NCBI GenBank assembly: GCA_037445085.1
Contig: JBBILG010000042.1
Location: forward strand, 1 to 14,796
Direction of reading: 5' to 3'
DNA length: 14,796 nucleotides
Source of the DNA: JBBILG01 sp037445085
Lineage (GTDB): Bacteria > Pseudomonadota > Gammaproteobacteria > Burkholderiales > Methylophilaceae
Of this stretch, positions 7,429 to 14,174 are shown one piece after another; the first letter of the stretch is position 1, and every line of letters starts with the position of its first letter. The position numbers and the translations under genes were made by a program. The notes beneath the pieces were generated by a model. The model was not told the origin of the DNA. It ran no database searches and saw only the letters and a list, made by a program, of their open reading frames with translations.

Positions 7429-7704
7429 CTACCTCTTGGCCTTCTTGTCGGCGGCGTGACCCTTGAAGGTGCGGGTCAAGGCGAATTCGCCGAGCTTGTG
7501 GCCCACCATGTTTTCGGAAACCAGCACGGGAACATGCTGCCTGCCGTTGTGCACGGCAATCGTCAGGCCGATGAAATCCGGCAGGATGGTGGAGCGGCGC
7601 GACCAGGTTTTGATCGGACGGCGATCCCTGGCGGCATGTGCAGCCTCCACCTTCTTCATCAGATGGGCGTCCACGAACGGACCTTTTTTAATGGAACGTG
7701 CCAT
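7429..7704 (-). CDS. rpsS: 30S ribosomal protein S19
   Basis: S19 sits in the 30S head with S13 and contacts the A-site tRNA and the intersubunit bridge. The 91-residue product matches the usual length, starting MARSIKKGPFVDAHLMKKVE and carrying the signature TWSRRSTILPDFIGLTIAVH and NGRQHVPVLVSENMVGHKLG, with a lysine-rich C terminus. It starts 5 nt after the rplB stop and ends 4 nt before rplV. Confidence 0.99.
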   Translation of the reverse strand: MARSIKKGPFVDAHLMKKVEAAHAARDRRPIKTWSRRSTILPDFIGLTIAVHNGRQHVPVLVSENMVGHKLGEFALTRTFKGHAADKKAKR

Positions 7705-7709
7705 AACTG

Positions 7710-8543
7710 TTACCTCTTACCGGAAGGACGGCGGCTGACGCGCATGTTGTCGGTCCGCTTGTTGTTGCGGGTACGGTAACCCTTGGTCGGGGTACCCCAC
7801 GGGCTGACCGGGTGCATGCCCGCGGCGGTACGGCCTTCGCCCCCGCCGTGCGGGTGATCGATCGGGTTCATCACCACGCCCCGCACGGTCGGGCGCACGC
7901 CGCGCCAGCGCACCGCGCCCGCCTTGCCCAGCGAGCGCAGCGAATGCTCCTCGTTGCCCACCTGGCCGATGGTGGCCTTGCAGTCGACATGCACGCGACG
8001 CACTTCGCCGGAGCGCAGACGCAACTGGGCATAACTGCCCTCACGCGCCAGCAGTTGCACGGCAGTACCGGCAGAACGCGCCAGTTGCGCACCCTTGCCC
8101 GGCTGCAGCTCGACGCAGTGGACGGTGCTGCCGACCGGAATGTTGCGCAGCGGAAGTGCATTGCCAACCTTGATCGGCGCCTCGGAACCGCTCACCAGTT
8201 CCATGCCCGCGGCCAGGCCGCGCGGCGCGACGATGTAGCGGCGCTCGCCGTCGGCGTAGCACAACAGGGCCAGATGCGCGCTGCGGTTGGGATCGTATTC
8301 CAGGCGCTCGACCCTGGCCGGGATACCGTCCTTGTTGCGGCGAAAATCAACGATGCGGTAATGCTGCTTGTGGCCGCCACCCTGATGACGCGTCGTAATG
8401 TGGCCGTTGTTGTTGCGGCCTGCGTTCTTGCGCTTTTTCTCCACCAGCGCGGCGAGCGGCTTGCCCTTGTGCAGACCGGGGTTGACGACCTTGACGACGG
8501 CGCGCCGGCCCGGGGAAGTCGGCTTGACTTTGATCAGTGCCAT
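7710..8543 (-). CDS. rplB: 50S ribosomal protein L2
   Basis: L2 is one of the most conserved large-subunit proteins. It helps join the subunits and supports tRNA binding and peptidyl transfer. The 277-residue product has the N-terminal RNA-binding domain (NNNGHITTRHQGGGHKQHYR around 44-63; VERLEYDPNRSAHLALLCYA) and the C-terminal domain with the strongly conserved VVMNPIDHPHGGGEGR. The histidine of DHPHGGGEG corresponds to the functionally important His229 of E. coli. The end KGYRTRNNKRT is typical. rplW stops 9 nt upstream. Confidence 0.99.
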   Translation of the reverse strand: MALIKVKPTSPGRRAVVKVVNPGLHKGKPLAALVEKKRKNAGRNNNGHITTRHQGGGHKQHYRIVDFRRNKDGIPARVERLEYDPNRSAHLALLCYADGERRYIVAPRGLAAGMELVSGSEAPIKVGNALPLRNIPVGSTVHCVELQPGKGAQLARSAGTAVQLLAREGSYAQLRLRSGEVRRVHVDCKATIGQVGNEEHSLRSLGKAGAVRWRGVRPTVRGVVMNPIDHPHGGGEGRTAAGMHPVSPWGTPTKGYRTRNNKRTDNMRVSRRPSGKR

Positions 8544-8552
8544 GTTCTGCTC

Positions 8553-8864
8553 CTATTCGCCCGCTGCGAAGTTGATTTCCTGGCCGGGCTTGAGACTCAC
8601 GTAAGCCTTCTTCCAGTCCTTGCGGCGGCCCATCGTGCGGCCGGTACGCTTGGTCTTGCCCTTGACGTTGGCGACGGTCACACCTTCCACCTCCACCTTG
8701 AACACCAGCTCCACGGCCGCCTTGATCTCCGGCTTGGTGGCGTCGGTGCGCACGCGGAAGGCGATCTGCTGGTGCCGGTCGGCCACGCGCGTCGCCTTTT
8801 CGGTGATCTGCGGGGCAAGAAGCACCTGCAGCAGGCGCTCCTGATTCAGATTCGTCGTGCTCAT
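8553..8864 (-). CDS. rplW: 50S ribosomal protein L23
   Basis: L23 forms the exit-tunnel rim and is the main docking point for trigger factor, SRP and the translocon. The product is 103 residues, close to the usual 97-100. The family opening reads QERLLQVLLAPQITEKATRV, followed by the IAFRVRTDATKPEIKAAVELVF strand-helix region and the basic loop GKTKRTGRTMGRRKDWKKAYV. Its ATG overlaps the rplD stop by 4 nt (ATGA), which implies coupled translation. Confidence 0.98.
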   Translation of the reverse strand: MSTTNLNQERLLQVLLAPQITEKATRVADRHQQIAFRVRTDATKPEIKAAVELVFKVEVEGVTVANVKGKTKRTGRTMGRRKDWKKAYVSLKPGQEINFAAGE

Positions 8865-9487
8865 GCCAGCAACTCCTCAAGTTTCTTCACCGCGCCCTTG
8901 GTGACGATCACCTTGGGAAAGTGCACCAGGCTCACGGGGTCGGCATGCTGCGCCTCGACCACCAGCACGTGCGGCAGATTGCGCGAGGACAGATAGAGGT
9001 TTTCGTCGAAACCGTCCGTCACCAGCATCACGGAGCCATCGACCCCGAGTGCCTTGATCCGTTCGTTGAACAGCCTGGTCTTCGGCGCTTCCACGCTGAA
9101 TTCCTCGACCACGGTCAAGCGATCCTGACGCACCAGCTCCGACAGAATGGAACGCATGCCGGCACGGTACATCTTGCGGTTGACCTTGTGGCTGAAATTC
9201 TCGTCCGGCTTGCTCGGGAAAGTCTTGCCGCCCCCGCGCCATAGCGGGCTGGAGCTCATGCCGGCGCGGGCACGGCCGGTGCCCTTCTGCCGCCACGGCT
9301 TGCGGGTGGAATGGGAAACCTCGGAGCGGTCCTTCTGCGCGCGCGTTCCCGTGCGGGCATTGGCCATGCAGGCCACCACGACCTGATGCACCAGGGCTTC
9401 GTTGAAGTCACGGCCGAAGGTGGCCTCGGAAACTTCCACGCCACTCTTGGCCGGCTTGCCGTTCTTGTCGATCAGCTTGAGTTCCAT
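8861..9487 (-). CDS. rplD: 50S ribosomal protein L4
   Basis: L4 is an early-assembling large-subunit protein whose loop reaches the exit-tunnel constriction opposite L22. In E. coli it also represses the S10 operon through a leader upstream of rpsJ. From the ATG at 9487 the product is 208 residues (MELKLIDKNGKPAK...). A preceding ATG at 9490 would add one residue. Signatures are FGRDFNEALVHQVVVACMAN, KPWRQKGTGRARAGMSSSPLW (the tunnel loop, intact), ILSELVRQDRLTVVEEFSVE and NLPHVLVVEAQ. The start overlaps the rplC stop (TGATG), so translation is likely coupled. The E. coli type leader is not recognisable upstream of rpsJ here. Confidence 0.98.
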   Translation of the reverse strand: MELKLIDKNGKPAKSGVEVSEATFGRDFNEALVHQVVVACMANARTGTRAQKDRSEVSHSTRKPWRQKGTGRARAGMSSSPLWRGGGKTFPSKPDENFSHKVNRKMYRAGMRSILSELVRQDRLTVVEEFSVEAPKTRLFNERIKALGVDGSVMLVTDGFDENLYLSSRNLPHVLVVEAQHADPVSLVHFPKVIVTKGAVKKLEELLA

Positions 9488-10131
9488 CATGCACCTGCCT
9501 TCACGCTGGGACGCACCACCACTTCACCGCCCCTGGAACCGGGGACCGCGCCCTTGATGAGCAGCAGATTGCGTTCGCGATCGACGCGCACCACCACCAG
9601 GTTCTGCACGGTGGTCTTGGCCGCGCCCAGATGGCCCGGCATGCGCTTGCCGGGGAACACGCGACCCGGATCCTGCGCCATGCCGATGGAGCCCGGCACG
9701 TTGTGCGAACGGGAGTTGCCGTGGGAGGCACGGTTGGAACTGAAATTGTGGCGCTTGATGCCTCCGGCGAAGCCCTTGCCGATGGAAATGCCGGTCACGT
9801 CCACCTTCTGGCCTTCCTGGAAGATTTCCACGGTGATTTCCGAGCCGACGGCATGATGGGCCAGCGCCTCCTGCGGCATGGCGAATTCCTTGAGACCCGC
9901 GCCGGCCATCACACCCGCCTTGGCGTAGTGCCCTGCGAGCGCCTTGGTGACACGGCTGGCACGGCGCGTGCCATGCGCGACCTGGAGCGCGGAGTAGCCG
10001 TCGCTGTCCGGCGATTTGATCTGCGTCACACGATTGGGTGCAAGCTCCAGCACGGTCACCGGGATGCTCTCGCCATCCTCGGTGAACACGCGGGTCATGC
10101 CCACCTTGCGACCCACAAGCCCTAAGCTCAT
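9487..10131 (-). CDS. rplC: 50S ribosomal protein L3
   Basis: L3 is one of two proteins that initiate 50S assembly, with a loop near the peptidyl-transferase centre. The product is 214 residues from the ATG at 10131 (MSLGLVGRKVGMTRVFTEDG), near the usual 209-216. The frame is open 13 codons further upstream, but L3 homology starts here and AAGGAA lies 6 nt before it. The signature FAGGIKRHNFSSNRASHGNS and the central-loop region GMAQDPGRVFPGKRMPGHLG are present. The glutamine in GMAQDPG is the position methylated in E. coli L3. It is preceded by an unusually long 111-nt gap after rpsJ, holding a promoter and a hairpin. Confidence 0.98.
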   Translation of the reverse strand: MSLGLVGRKVGMTRVFTEDGESIPVTVLELAPNRVTQIKSPDSDGYSALQVAHGTRRASRVTKALAGHYAKAGVMAGAGLKEFAMPQEALAHHAVGSEITVEIFQEGQKVDVTGISIGKGFAGGIKRHNFSSNRASHGNSRSHNVPGSIGMAQDPGRVFPGKRMPGHLGAAKTTVQNLVVVRVDRERNLLLIKGAVPGSRGGEVVVRPSVKAGA

Positions 10132-10158
10132 GATCGTTTCCTTATAGTATTTGACCAA

Positions 10159-10180
10159 GGCCGATTGCAATTGACCGGCC
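10159..10180 (-). promoter_or_regulatory. Leader hairpin upstream of rplC
   Basis: GGCCG (10180-10176) can pair with CGGCC (10163-10159) around a 12-nt loop that contains ATTGCAAT, itself a palindrome. It lies within the predicted rplC leader, about 28 nt before the start codon. A second ATTGCAATT copy is at 10235-10243, where it overlaps the rpsJ stop on the other side of the promoter. A 5-bp stem is weak evidence; a regulatory role is inference. Confidence 0.3.
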
Positions 10181-10197
10181 CGTGAAGAAAGGCGCGG

Positions 10198-10226
10198 ATT
10201 ATAGCCGAGCCCTTCACAAATTACAA
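10198..10226 (-). promoter_or_regulatory. Predicted sigma70 promoter upstream of rplC
   Basis: TTGTAA (10226-10221) and a perfect TATAAT (10203-10198) are separated by exactly 17 nt. The element lies in the 111-nt gap after rpsJ and would start transcription near 10191, giving a leader of about 60 nt before rplC. The rpsJ-rplC gap is where such a promoter could uncouple the rest of the S10 operon from tuf-rpsJ. Pattern-based only. Confidence 0.65.
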
Positions 10227-10242
10227 CTTGCAGAATTGCAAT

Positions 10243-10551
10243 TTACAGCTTGATTTCGACATCCACGCCGGCCGGGAGGTCCAGCTTCATCAGCGCGTCC
10301 ACCGTCTTGTCGGTCGGATCGACGATGTCCATCAGGCGCTGGTGGGTACGGATTTCGAACTGGTCGCGCGAAGTCTTGTTGACGTGCGGAGAACGCAGGA
10401 TGTCGAAGCGCTCGATGCAGGTGGGCAGGGGCACGGGCCCCTTGACCACGGCGCCGGTGCGCTTGGCGGTTTCCACGATCTCCTGCGCGGACTGGTCGAT
10501 CAGGCGATAGTCGAATGCCTTGAGGCGGATGCGGATTTTTTGGGATGCCAT
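10243..10551 (-). CDS. rpsJ: 30S ribosomal protein S10
   Basis: S10 lies in the 30S head and also forms NusE, the partner of NusB and NusG in transcription antitermination and transcription-translation coupling. The 102-residue product is near the usual 103. Typical segments are KIRIRLKAFDYRLIDQSAQE (residues 5-24), GPVPLPTCIERFDILRSPHV and the ending DLPAGVDVEIKL. It starts 66 nt after tuf, preceded by AAGGA 6 nt before its ATG. In many proteobacteria tuf directly precedes rpsJ; here the block upstream of that tuf is a tRNA cluster rather than rpsL-rpsG-fusA. Confidence 0.99.
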   Translation of the reverse strand: MASQKIRIRLKAFDYRLIDQSAQEIVETAKRTGAVVKGPVPLPTCIERFDILRSPHVNKTSRDQFEIRTHQRLMDIVDPTDKTVDALMKLDLPAGVDVEIKL

Positions 10552-10573
10552 GTGTTTTCCTTATAAAGAGCGG

Positions 10574-10597
10574 AACGGCAGGGTTGCCCCTGCCGTT
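10574..10597 (-). promoter_or_regulatory. 10-bp hairpin with GCAA loop between tuf and rpsJ
   Basis: A perfect 10-bp stem, AACGGCAGGG pairing with CCCTGCCGTT, closes a GCAA (GNRA-type) tetraloop. The stem is followed by CCGCTCTTTATAAGG rather than a continuous T run, so it is a weak intrinsic terminator at most. It may cause partial attenuation between tuf and rpsJ, or serve as a processing or 3'-end protecting structure for tuf mRNA. The hairpin itself is seen directly; its role is inference. Confidence 0.6.
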
Positions 10598-10617
10598 GGG
10601 TTGGACTGCGGAAACCG

Positions 10618-11808
<1,191 letters not shown>

Positions 11809-11844
11809 TGCCGAAATCCCTTTGACTCATGAAGTTCAAGAAAA

Positions 11845-11919
<75 letters not shown>

Positions 11920-11941
11920 GCTCTCAACCACAGCACATCAC

Positions 11942-12017
11942 TGGAGCGGGCGACGAGGCTCGAACTCGCGACATCTTGCTTGGAAGGCAAGTGCTCTACC
12001 AACTGAGCTACACCCGC
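11942..12017 (-). tRNA. tRNA-Gly (anticodon TCC)
   Basis: A 76-nt tRNA with encoded CCA. The acceptor stem is GCGGGTG with CGCCCGC (one G-U pair). The anticodon stem CTTGC-GCAAG closes the loop CTTCCAA, so the anticodon is TCC (reads GGA and GGG). It lies between tRNA-Tyr and tRNA-Thr(GGT), 22 nt before the latter, the same order as glyT in the E. coli tufB operon. Confidence 0.97.
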
Positions 12018-12059
12018 AGGCAAGCCATGCACGCGGAGCCGGCACGGCCCCAGAAAATT

Positions 12060-12145
12060 TGGTGGAGGGGGCTGGATTCGAACCAGCGTAGGCGCAAGCC
12101 AACAGATTTACAGTCTGCCCCCTTTAGCCACTCGGGCACCCCTCC
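12060..12145 (-). tRNA. tRNA-Tyr (anticodon GTA)
   Basis: An 86-nt class II tRNA with a long variable arm and encoded CCA. The acceptor stem is GGAGGGG with CCCCTCC. The anticodon stem CAGA-TCTG closes the loop CTGTAAA, giving anticodon GTA. The D arm region reads TGCCCGAGTGG, typical of class II tRNAs. A strong promoter lies immediately upstream. Confidence 0.97.
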
Positions 12146-12159
12146 GCGCCGAACTCGTT

Positions 12160-12188
12160 ATTATCTTGCTTTGGATCCGGCCTGTCAA
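12160..12188 (-). promoter_or_regulatory. Predicted sigma70 promoter of tRNA-Tyr-Gly-Thr-tuf
   Basis: A perfect TTGACA (12188-12183) is separated by 17 nt from GATAAT (12165-12160, five of six consensus bases). Transcription would start near 12153, about 8 nt before mature tRNA-Tyr. It lies in the 84-nt gap after tRNA-Thr(TGT), so the three downstream tRNAs and tuf can be transcribed independently of the first tRNA. Pattern-based, but this is the best consensus match in the window. Confidence 0.75.
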
Positions 12189-12229
12189 ACCTTAGTTTTG
12201 CAGCAAGCACTCTGCCGTCGCGGCAACGA

Positions 12230-12305
12230 TGGTGCCGGATGCCTGAATCGAACAGGCGACCTTCGCATTACAAGTGCGCTGCTCTGCCAACTGAGCTAAT
12301 CCGGC
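12230..12305 (-). tRNA. tRNA-Thr (anticodon TGT)
   Basis: A 76-nt tRNA with encoded CCA. The acceptor stem is GCCGGAT with ATCCGGC. The loop CTTGTAA gives anticodon TGT (reads ACA and wobble ACG). The anticodon stem is GCGCA against TGCGA, so position 27-43 is a G-A mismatch while the other four pairs are intact. The T stem is GCCTG with CAGGC. It is the first of the four-tRNA cluster and corresponds in position to thrU of E. coli. Confidence 0.96.
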
Positions 12306-12314
12306 GCGCCGCGC

Positions 12315-12342
12315 ATTATACTCGCATGGACGTTGCCGACAA
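12315..12342 (-). promoter_or_regulatory. Predicted promoter of the tRNA-Thr(TGT) cluster
   Basis: A perfect TATAAT (12320-12315) follows TTGTCG (12342-12337) with a 16-nt spacer. The stretch after the -10, GCGCGGCGC, is fully G+C. GC-rich discriminators are known from stringently controlled stable-RNA promoters, so growth-rate or ppGpp control is plausible but inferred. Transcription would start only a few bases before the mature tRNA. Confidence 0.7.
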
Positions 12343-12376
12343 GTCGCACCGGCCCCTCTGTCGCACCGGCCCCTCT
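12343..12376. repeat. Perfect 17-bp tandem duplication after sspB
   Basis: The unit GTCGCACCGGCCCCTCT occurs twice back to back (12343-12359 and 12360-12376, plus-strand reading). One end overlaps the sspB stop codon and the other abuts the -35 of the tRNA-Thr promoter. It has no stem-loop and T-run character of its own. Slippage duplication is the simplest explanation. Confidence 0.9.
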
Positions 12377-12770
12377 ACTTGATCACCTTGAGCGCCGACT
12401 TCCCGCCGCGCAGTGGCGGCGGCGTGTCCTCCGGGGAGGCTCCGGCTGGCGCGTGCTGCTCCGCCTCGAAGAACATGCCTTGGCCGTTTTCCCGCGCGAA
12501 AATCGCACGCACCGCGCCGATCGGCACGTAAACGTCGAACGGCACGCCGCCGAAACGCGCCGCGAACGTTACCGCGTCATTGTCGATGCGCAGGTCCTTG
12601 GTCGCCGAATAATTGATGTTGAGCACGATTTCGCCGTCCTTGACGTAGGCCTGCGGCACGCGCGTGTGTGCGTCCACCGCCACTGCCAGATGCGGCGTCA
12701 GTCCGTTGTCCACGCACCACTCGAACATGGCGCGCAGCAGGTAGGGCTTGGTCGAACCAGGCTCGCTCAC
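12375..12770 (-). CDS. sspB: Stringent starvation protein B, ClpXP adaptor
   Basis: SspB binds ssrA-tagged peptides released from stalled ribosomes and delivers them to the ClpXP protease. The product is 131 residues from a GTG at 12770 whose last two bases begin the sspA stop (GTGA, 4-nt overlap). The frame is open upstream, but conservation begins at STKPYLLRAMFEWCVDNGLT. The core contains YSATKDLRIDNDAVTFAARF and VYVPIGAVRAIFARENGQGM. A flexible linker then leads to the C-terminal ClpX-binding tail RGGKSALKVIK, close to that of E. coli SspB. It is cotranscribed with sspA. The tRNA-Thr promoter starts just beyond its stop. Confidence 0.95.
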   Translation of the reverse strand: MSEPGSTKPYLLRAMFEWCVDNGLTPHLAVAVDAHTRVPQAYVKDGEIVLNINYSATKDLRIDNDAVTFAARFGGVPFDVYVPIGAVRAIFARENGQGMFFEAEQHAPAGASPEDTPPPLRGGKSALKVIK

Positions 12771-13366
12771 TTGCGCATGGCCTTTTCCGAAGGCGTCATC
12801 GCCTCGATGTAGGCCGGGCGCGAAAAGATGCGCTCGGCGTACTTGAGCAGCGGCGCCGCCTGCTTGGGCAATTCGATGCCGTAATGGCCGAGGCGCCACA
12901 GCAGCGGCGCGATGGCCACGTCCAGCATGGAGAATTCCTCGCCCAGCAGGTAGGCCTGCTTGCCGAAAATGGGCGCGATGCGCGTCAGGTTGTCGCGCAC
13001 GATGGCGCGTGCCCTGCCGGCGCGCTCGGCATTGTCGGACTCGATGTCGGCAATGTGCGCGTAGAGATCGCGCTCCATTTCGTAGAGCCCCAGCCTCGCC
13101 TTGGAACGCAGCATTGGTTCGGCCGGCATCAGCTGGGGATGCGGGAAGCGCTCGTCGATGTATTCGTTGATGATGTTGGCCTCATAGAGCACGAGATCGC
13201 GCTCGACCAGCACCGGCACGCGGTTGTAAGGGTTGATCACCGCCAGGTCTTCCGGCTTGTTCGTCATGTCGACATCGATCACCTGAAAATCCATGCCTTT
13301 TTCGAACAGCACGATGCGGCAGCGGTGGCTGTAGGGGCAGGTGGTGCCGGAGTAAAGCGTCATCAT
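12767..13366 (-). CDS. sspA: Stringent starvation protein A, GST-fold regulator
   Basis: SspA is a glutathione-S-transferase-fold protein that in E. coli binds RNA polymerase and affects stationary-phase and acid-stress transcription; family members generally lack GST activity. The 199-residue product has the thioredoxin-like N domain (MTLYSGTTCPYSHRCRIVLF, then NRVPVLVERDLVLYEANIIN) and an all-helical C domain. ERFPHPQLMP matches the conserved PHPPL-type surface pocket, with Q for the second P. Two ATGs are adjacent (13366 and 13363). It starts 33 nt past the terminator stem after petC and overlaps sspB by 4 nt. Annotation as a plain glutathione S-transferase would be less specific. Confidence 0.93.
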   Translation of the reverse strand: MMTLYSGTTCPYSHRCRIVLFEKGMDFQVIDVDMTNKPEDLAVINPYNRVPVLVERDLVLYEANIINEYIDERFPHPQLMPAEPMLRSKARLGLYEMERDLYAHIADIESDNAERAGRARAIVRDNLTRIAPIFGKQAYLLGEEFSMLDVAIAPLLWRLGHYGIELPKQAAPLLKYAERIFSRPAYIEAMTPSEKAMRK

Positions 13367-13395
13367 GGGCGTGTTTCCAAATCTCGATGAAATGC

Positions 13396-13427
13396 AAAAG
13401 GGAGGGGCCGGCCAGCCGGCACCTCCC
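13396..13427 (-). terminator. Rho-independent terminator after petC
   Basis: On the minus strand GGGAGG-T-GCCGGC pairs with GCCGGC-C-CCTCCC, about 12 bp with one mismatch and a tight CTGG loop, followed directly by TTTT (13399-13396). It starts 18 nt past the petC stop and ends 29 nt before sspA. It should end most bc1 transcription and separate it from sspA, although no clear sspA promoter fits in the remaining gap. Confidence 0.85.
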
Positions 13428-13445
13428 GTCGGTTCCGCACAGGGC

Positions 13446-14174
13446 TCAGTGCACGTCTTTCCAGTATTCCTTCTTCAGCGCCAGCGCCAGAACGAAGAAC
13501 AGGGACAGAAACAGCAGCACGATCACGCCAAGCTGGAGACGAGTGCTCTTGGCCGGCTCCGCCATGTACGCCAGATAGTTGACCAGATCGGCCGCCAGAC
13601 GGTCGTACTCGACCGGCGACAGACTGCCCTGCTTGTCCAGAACCAGAACCTCCGACTCGACCCGGTTGCCCTGCGCATCGACTGCATCCACCTTGCGCAG
13701 GCGTTGCTCGCCCTGCAACTGCCACAGCACGTGCGGCATGGCGACATTGTCGAACACGGTGTTGTTCCAGCCGCTCGTGCGGGCGTCGTCACGATAAAAG
13801 CCGCGCAGGTAGGTGTACAGCCAGTCGGCACCGCGCGCGCGCGCCACCACGGACAAATCCGGCGGTGGCGCGCCGAACCACTCCCTGGCCTCGTCCGCAC
13901 GCATGGCCACGGTCATGGTATCGCCTACCTTCTCTCCGGCAAACAACAGGTTGGCCTTGATCTGCCCATCGGTGAGGCCGATGTCGCGCAGCCGGTTGTA
14001 GCGCATATAGGCCGCCGCGTGGCAGCTCAGGCAGTAGTTGACGAACACCTTGGCGCCGCGCTGCAGCGAGGCCTGGTTGGTGGGGTCGATGGGCGCGCGG
14101 TCCAGCCGCGTGGCGTCGTAAGCCGAGGCCGCCATCGGCAGCAGCAGCCCCAGTACGATCAGCAGTTTCTTCAT
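13446..14174 (-). CDS. petC: Cytochrome c1, bc1 complex
   Basis: Cytochrome c1 is the membrane-anchored c-type heme subunit of the ubiquinol:cytochrome c oxidoreductase, passing electrons from the Rieske centre to soluble cytochrome c. From the ATG at 14174 the product is 242 residues: a signal peptide (MKKLLIVLGLLLPMAASA), the heme-binding CLSCH at 48-52, the likely axial-methionine segment VAMPHVLW, and a C-terminal anchor (GVIVLLFLSLFFVLALALKK) before YWKDVH. Upstream in-frame codons belong to petB in another frame. Its start overlaps the petB stop (ATGA), so the two are cotranslated. A terminator follows. Confidence 0.97.
   Translation of the reverse strand: MKKLLIVLGLLLPMAASAYDATRLDRAPIDPTNQASLQRGAKVFVNYCLSCHAAAYMRYNRLRDIGLTDGQIKANLLFAGEKVGDTMTVAMRADEAREWFGAPPPDLSVVARARGADWLYTYLRGFYRDDARTSGWNNTVFDNVAMPHVLWQLQGEQRLRKVDAVDAQGNRVESEVLVLDKQGSLSPVEYDRLAADLVNYLAYMAEPAKSTRLQLGVIVLLFLSLFFVLALALKKEYWKDVH

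Noticed and set aside
10574..10597. Calling the tuf-rpsJ hairpin a true rho-independent terminator
   Set aside because: There is no continuous T run after the stem, and rpsJ, which has no visible promoter of its own, follows 23 nt later.
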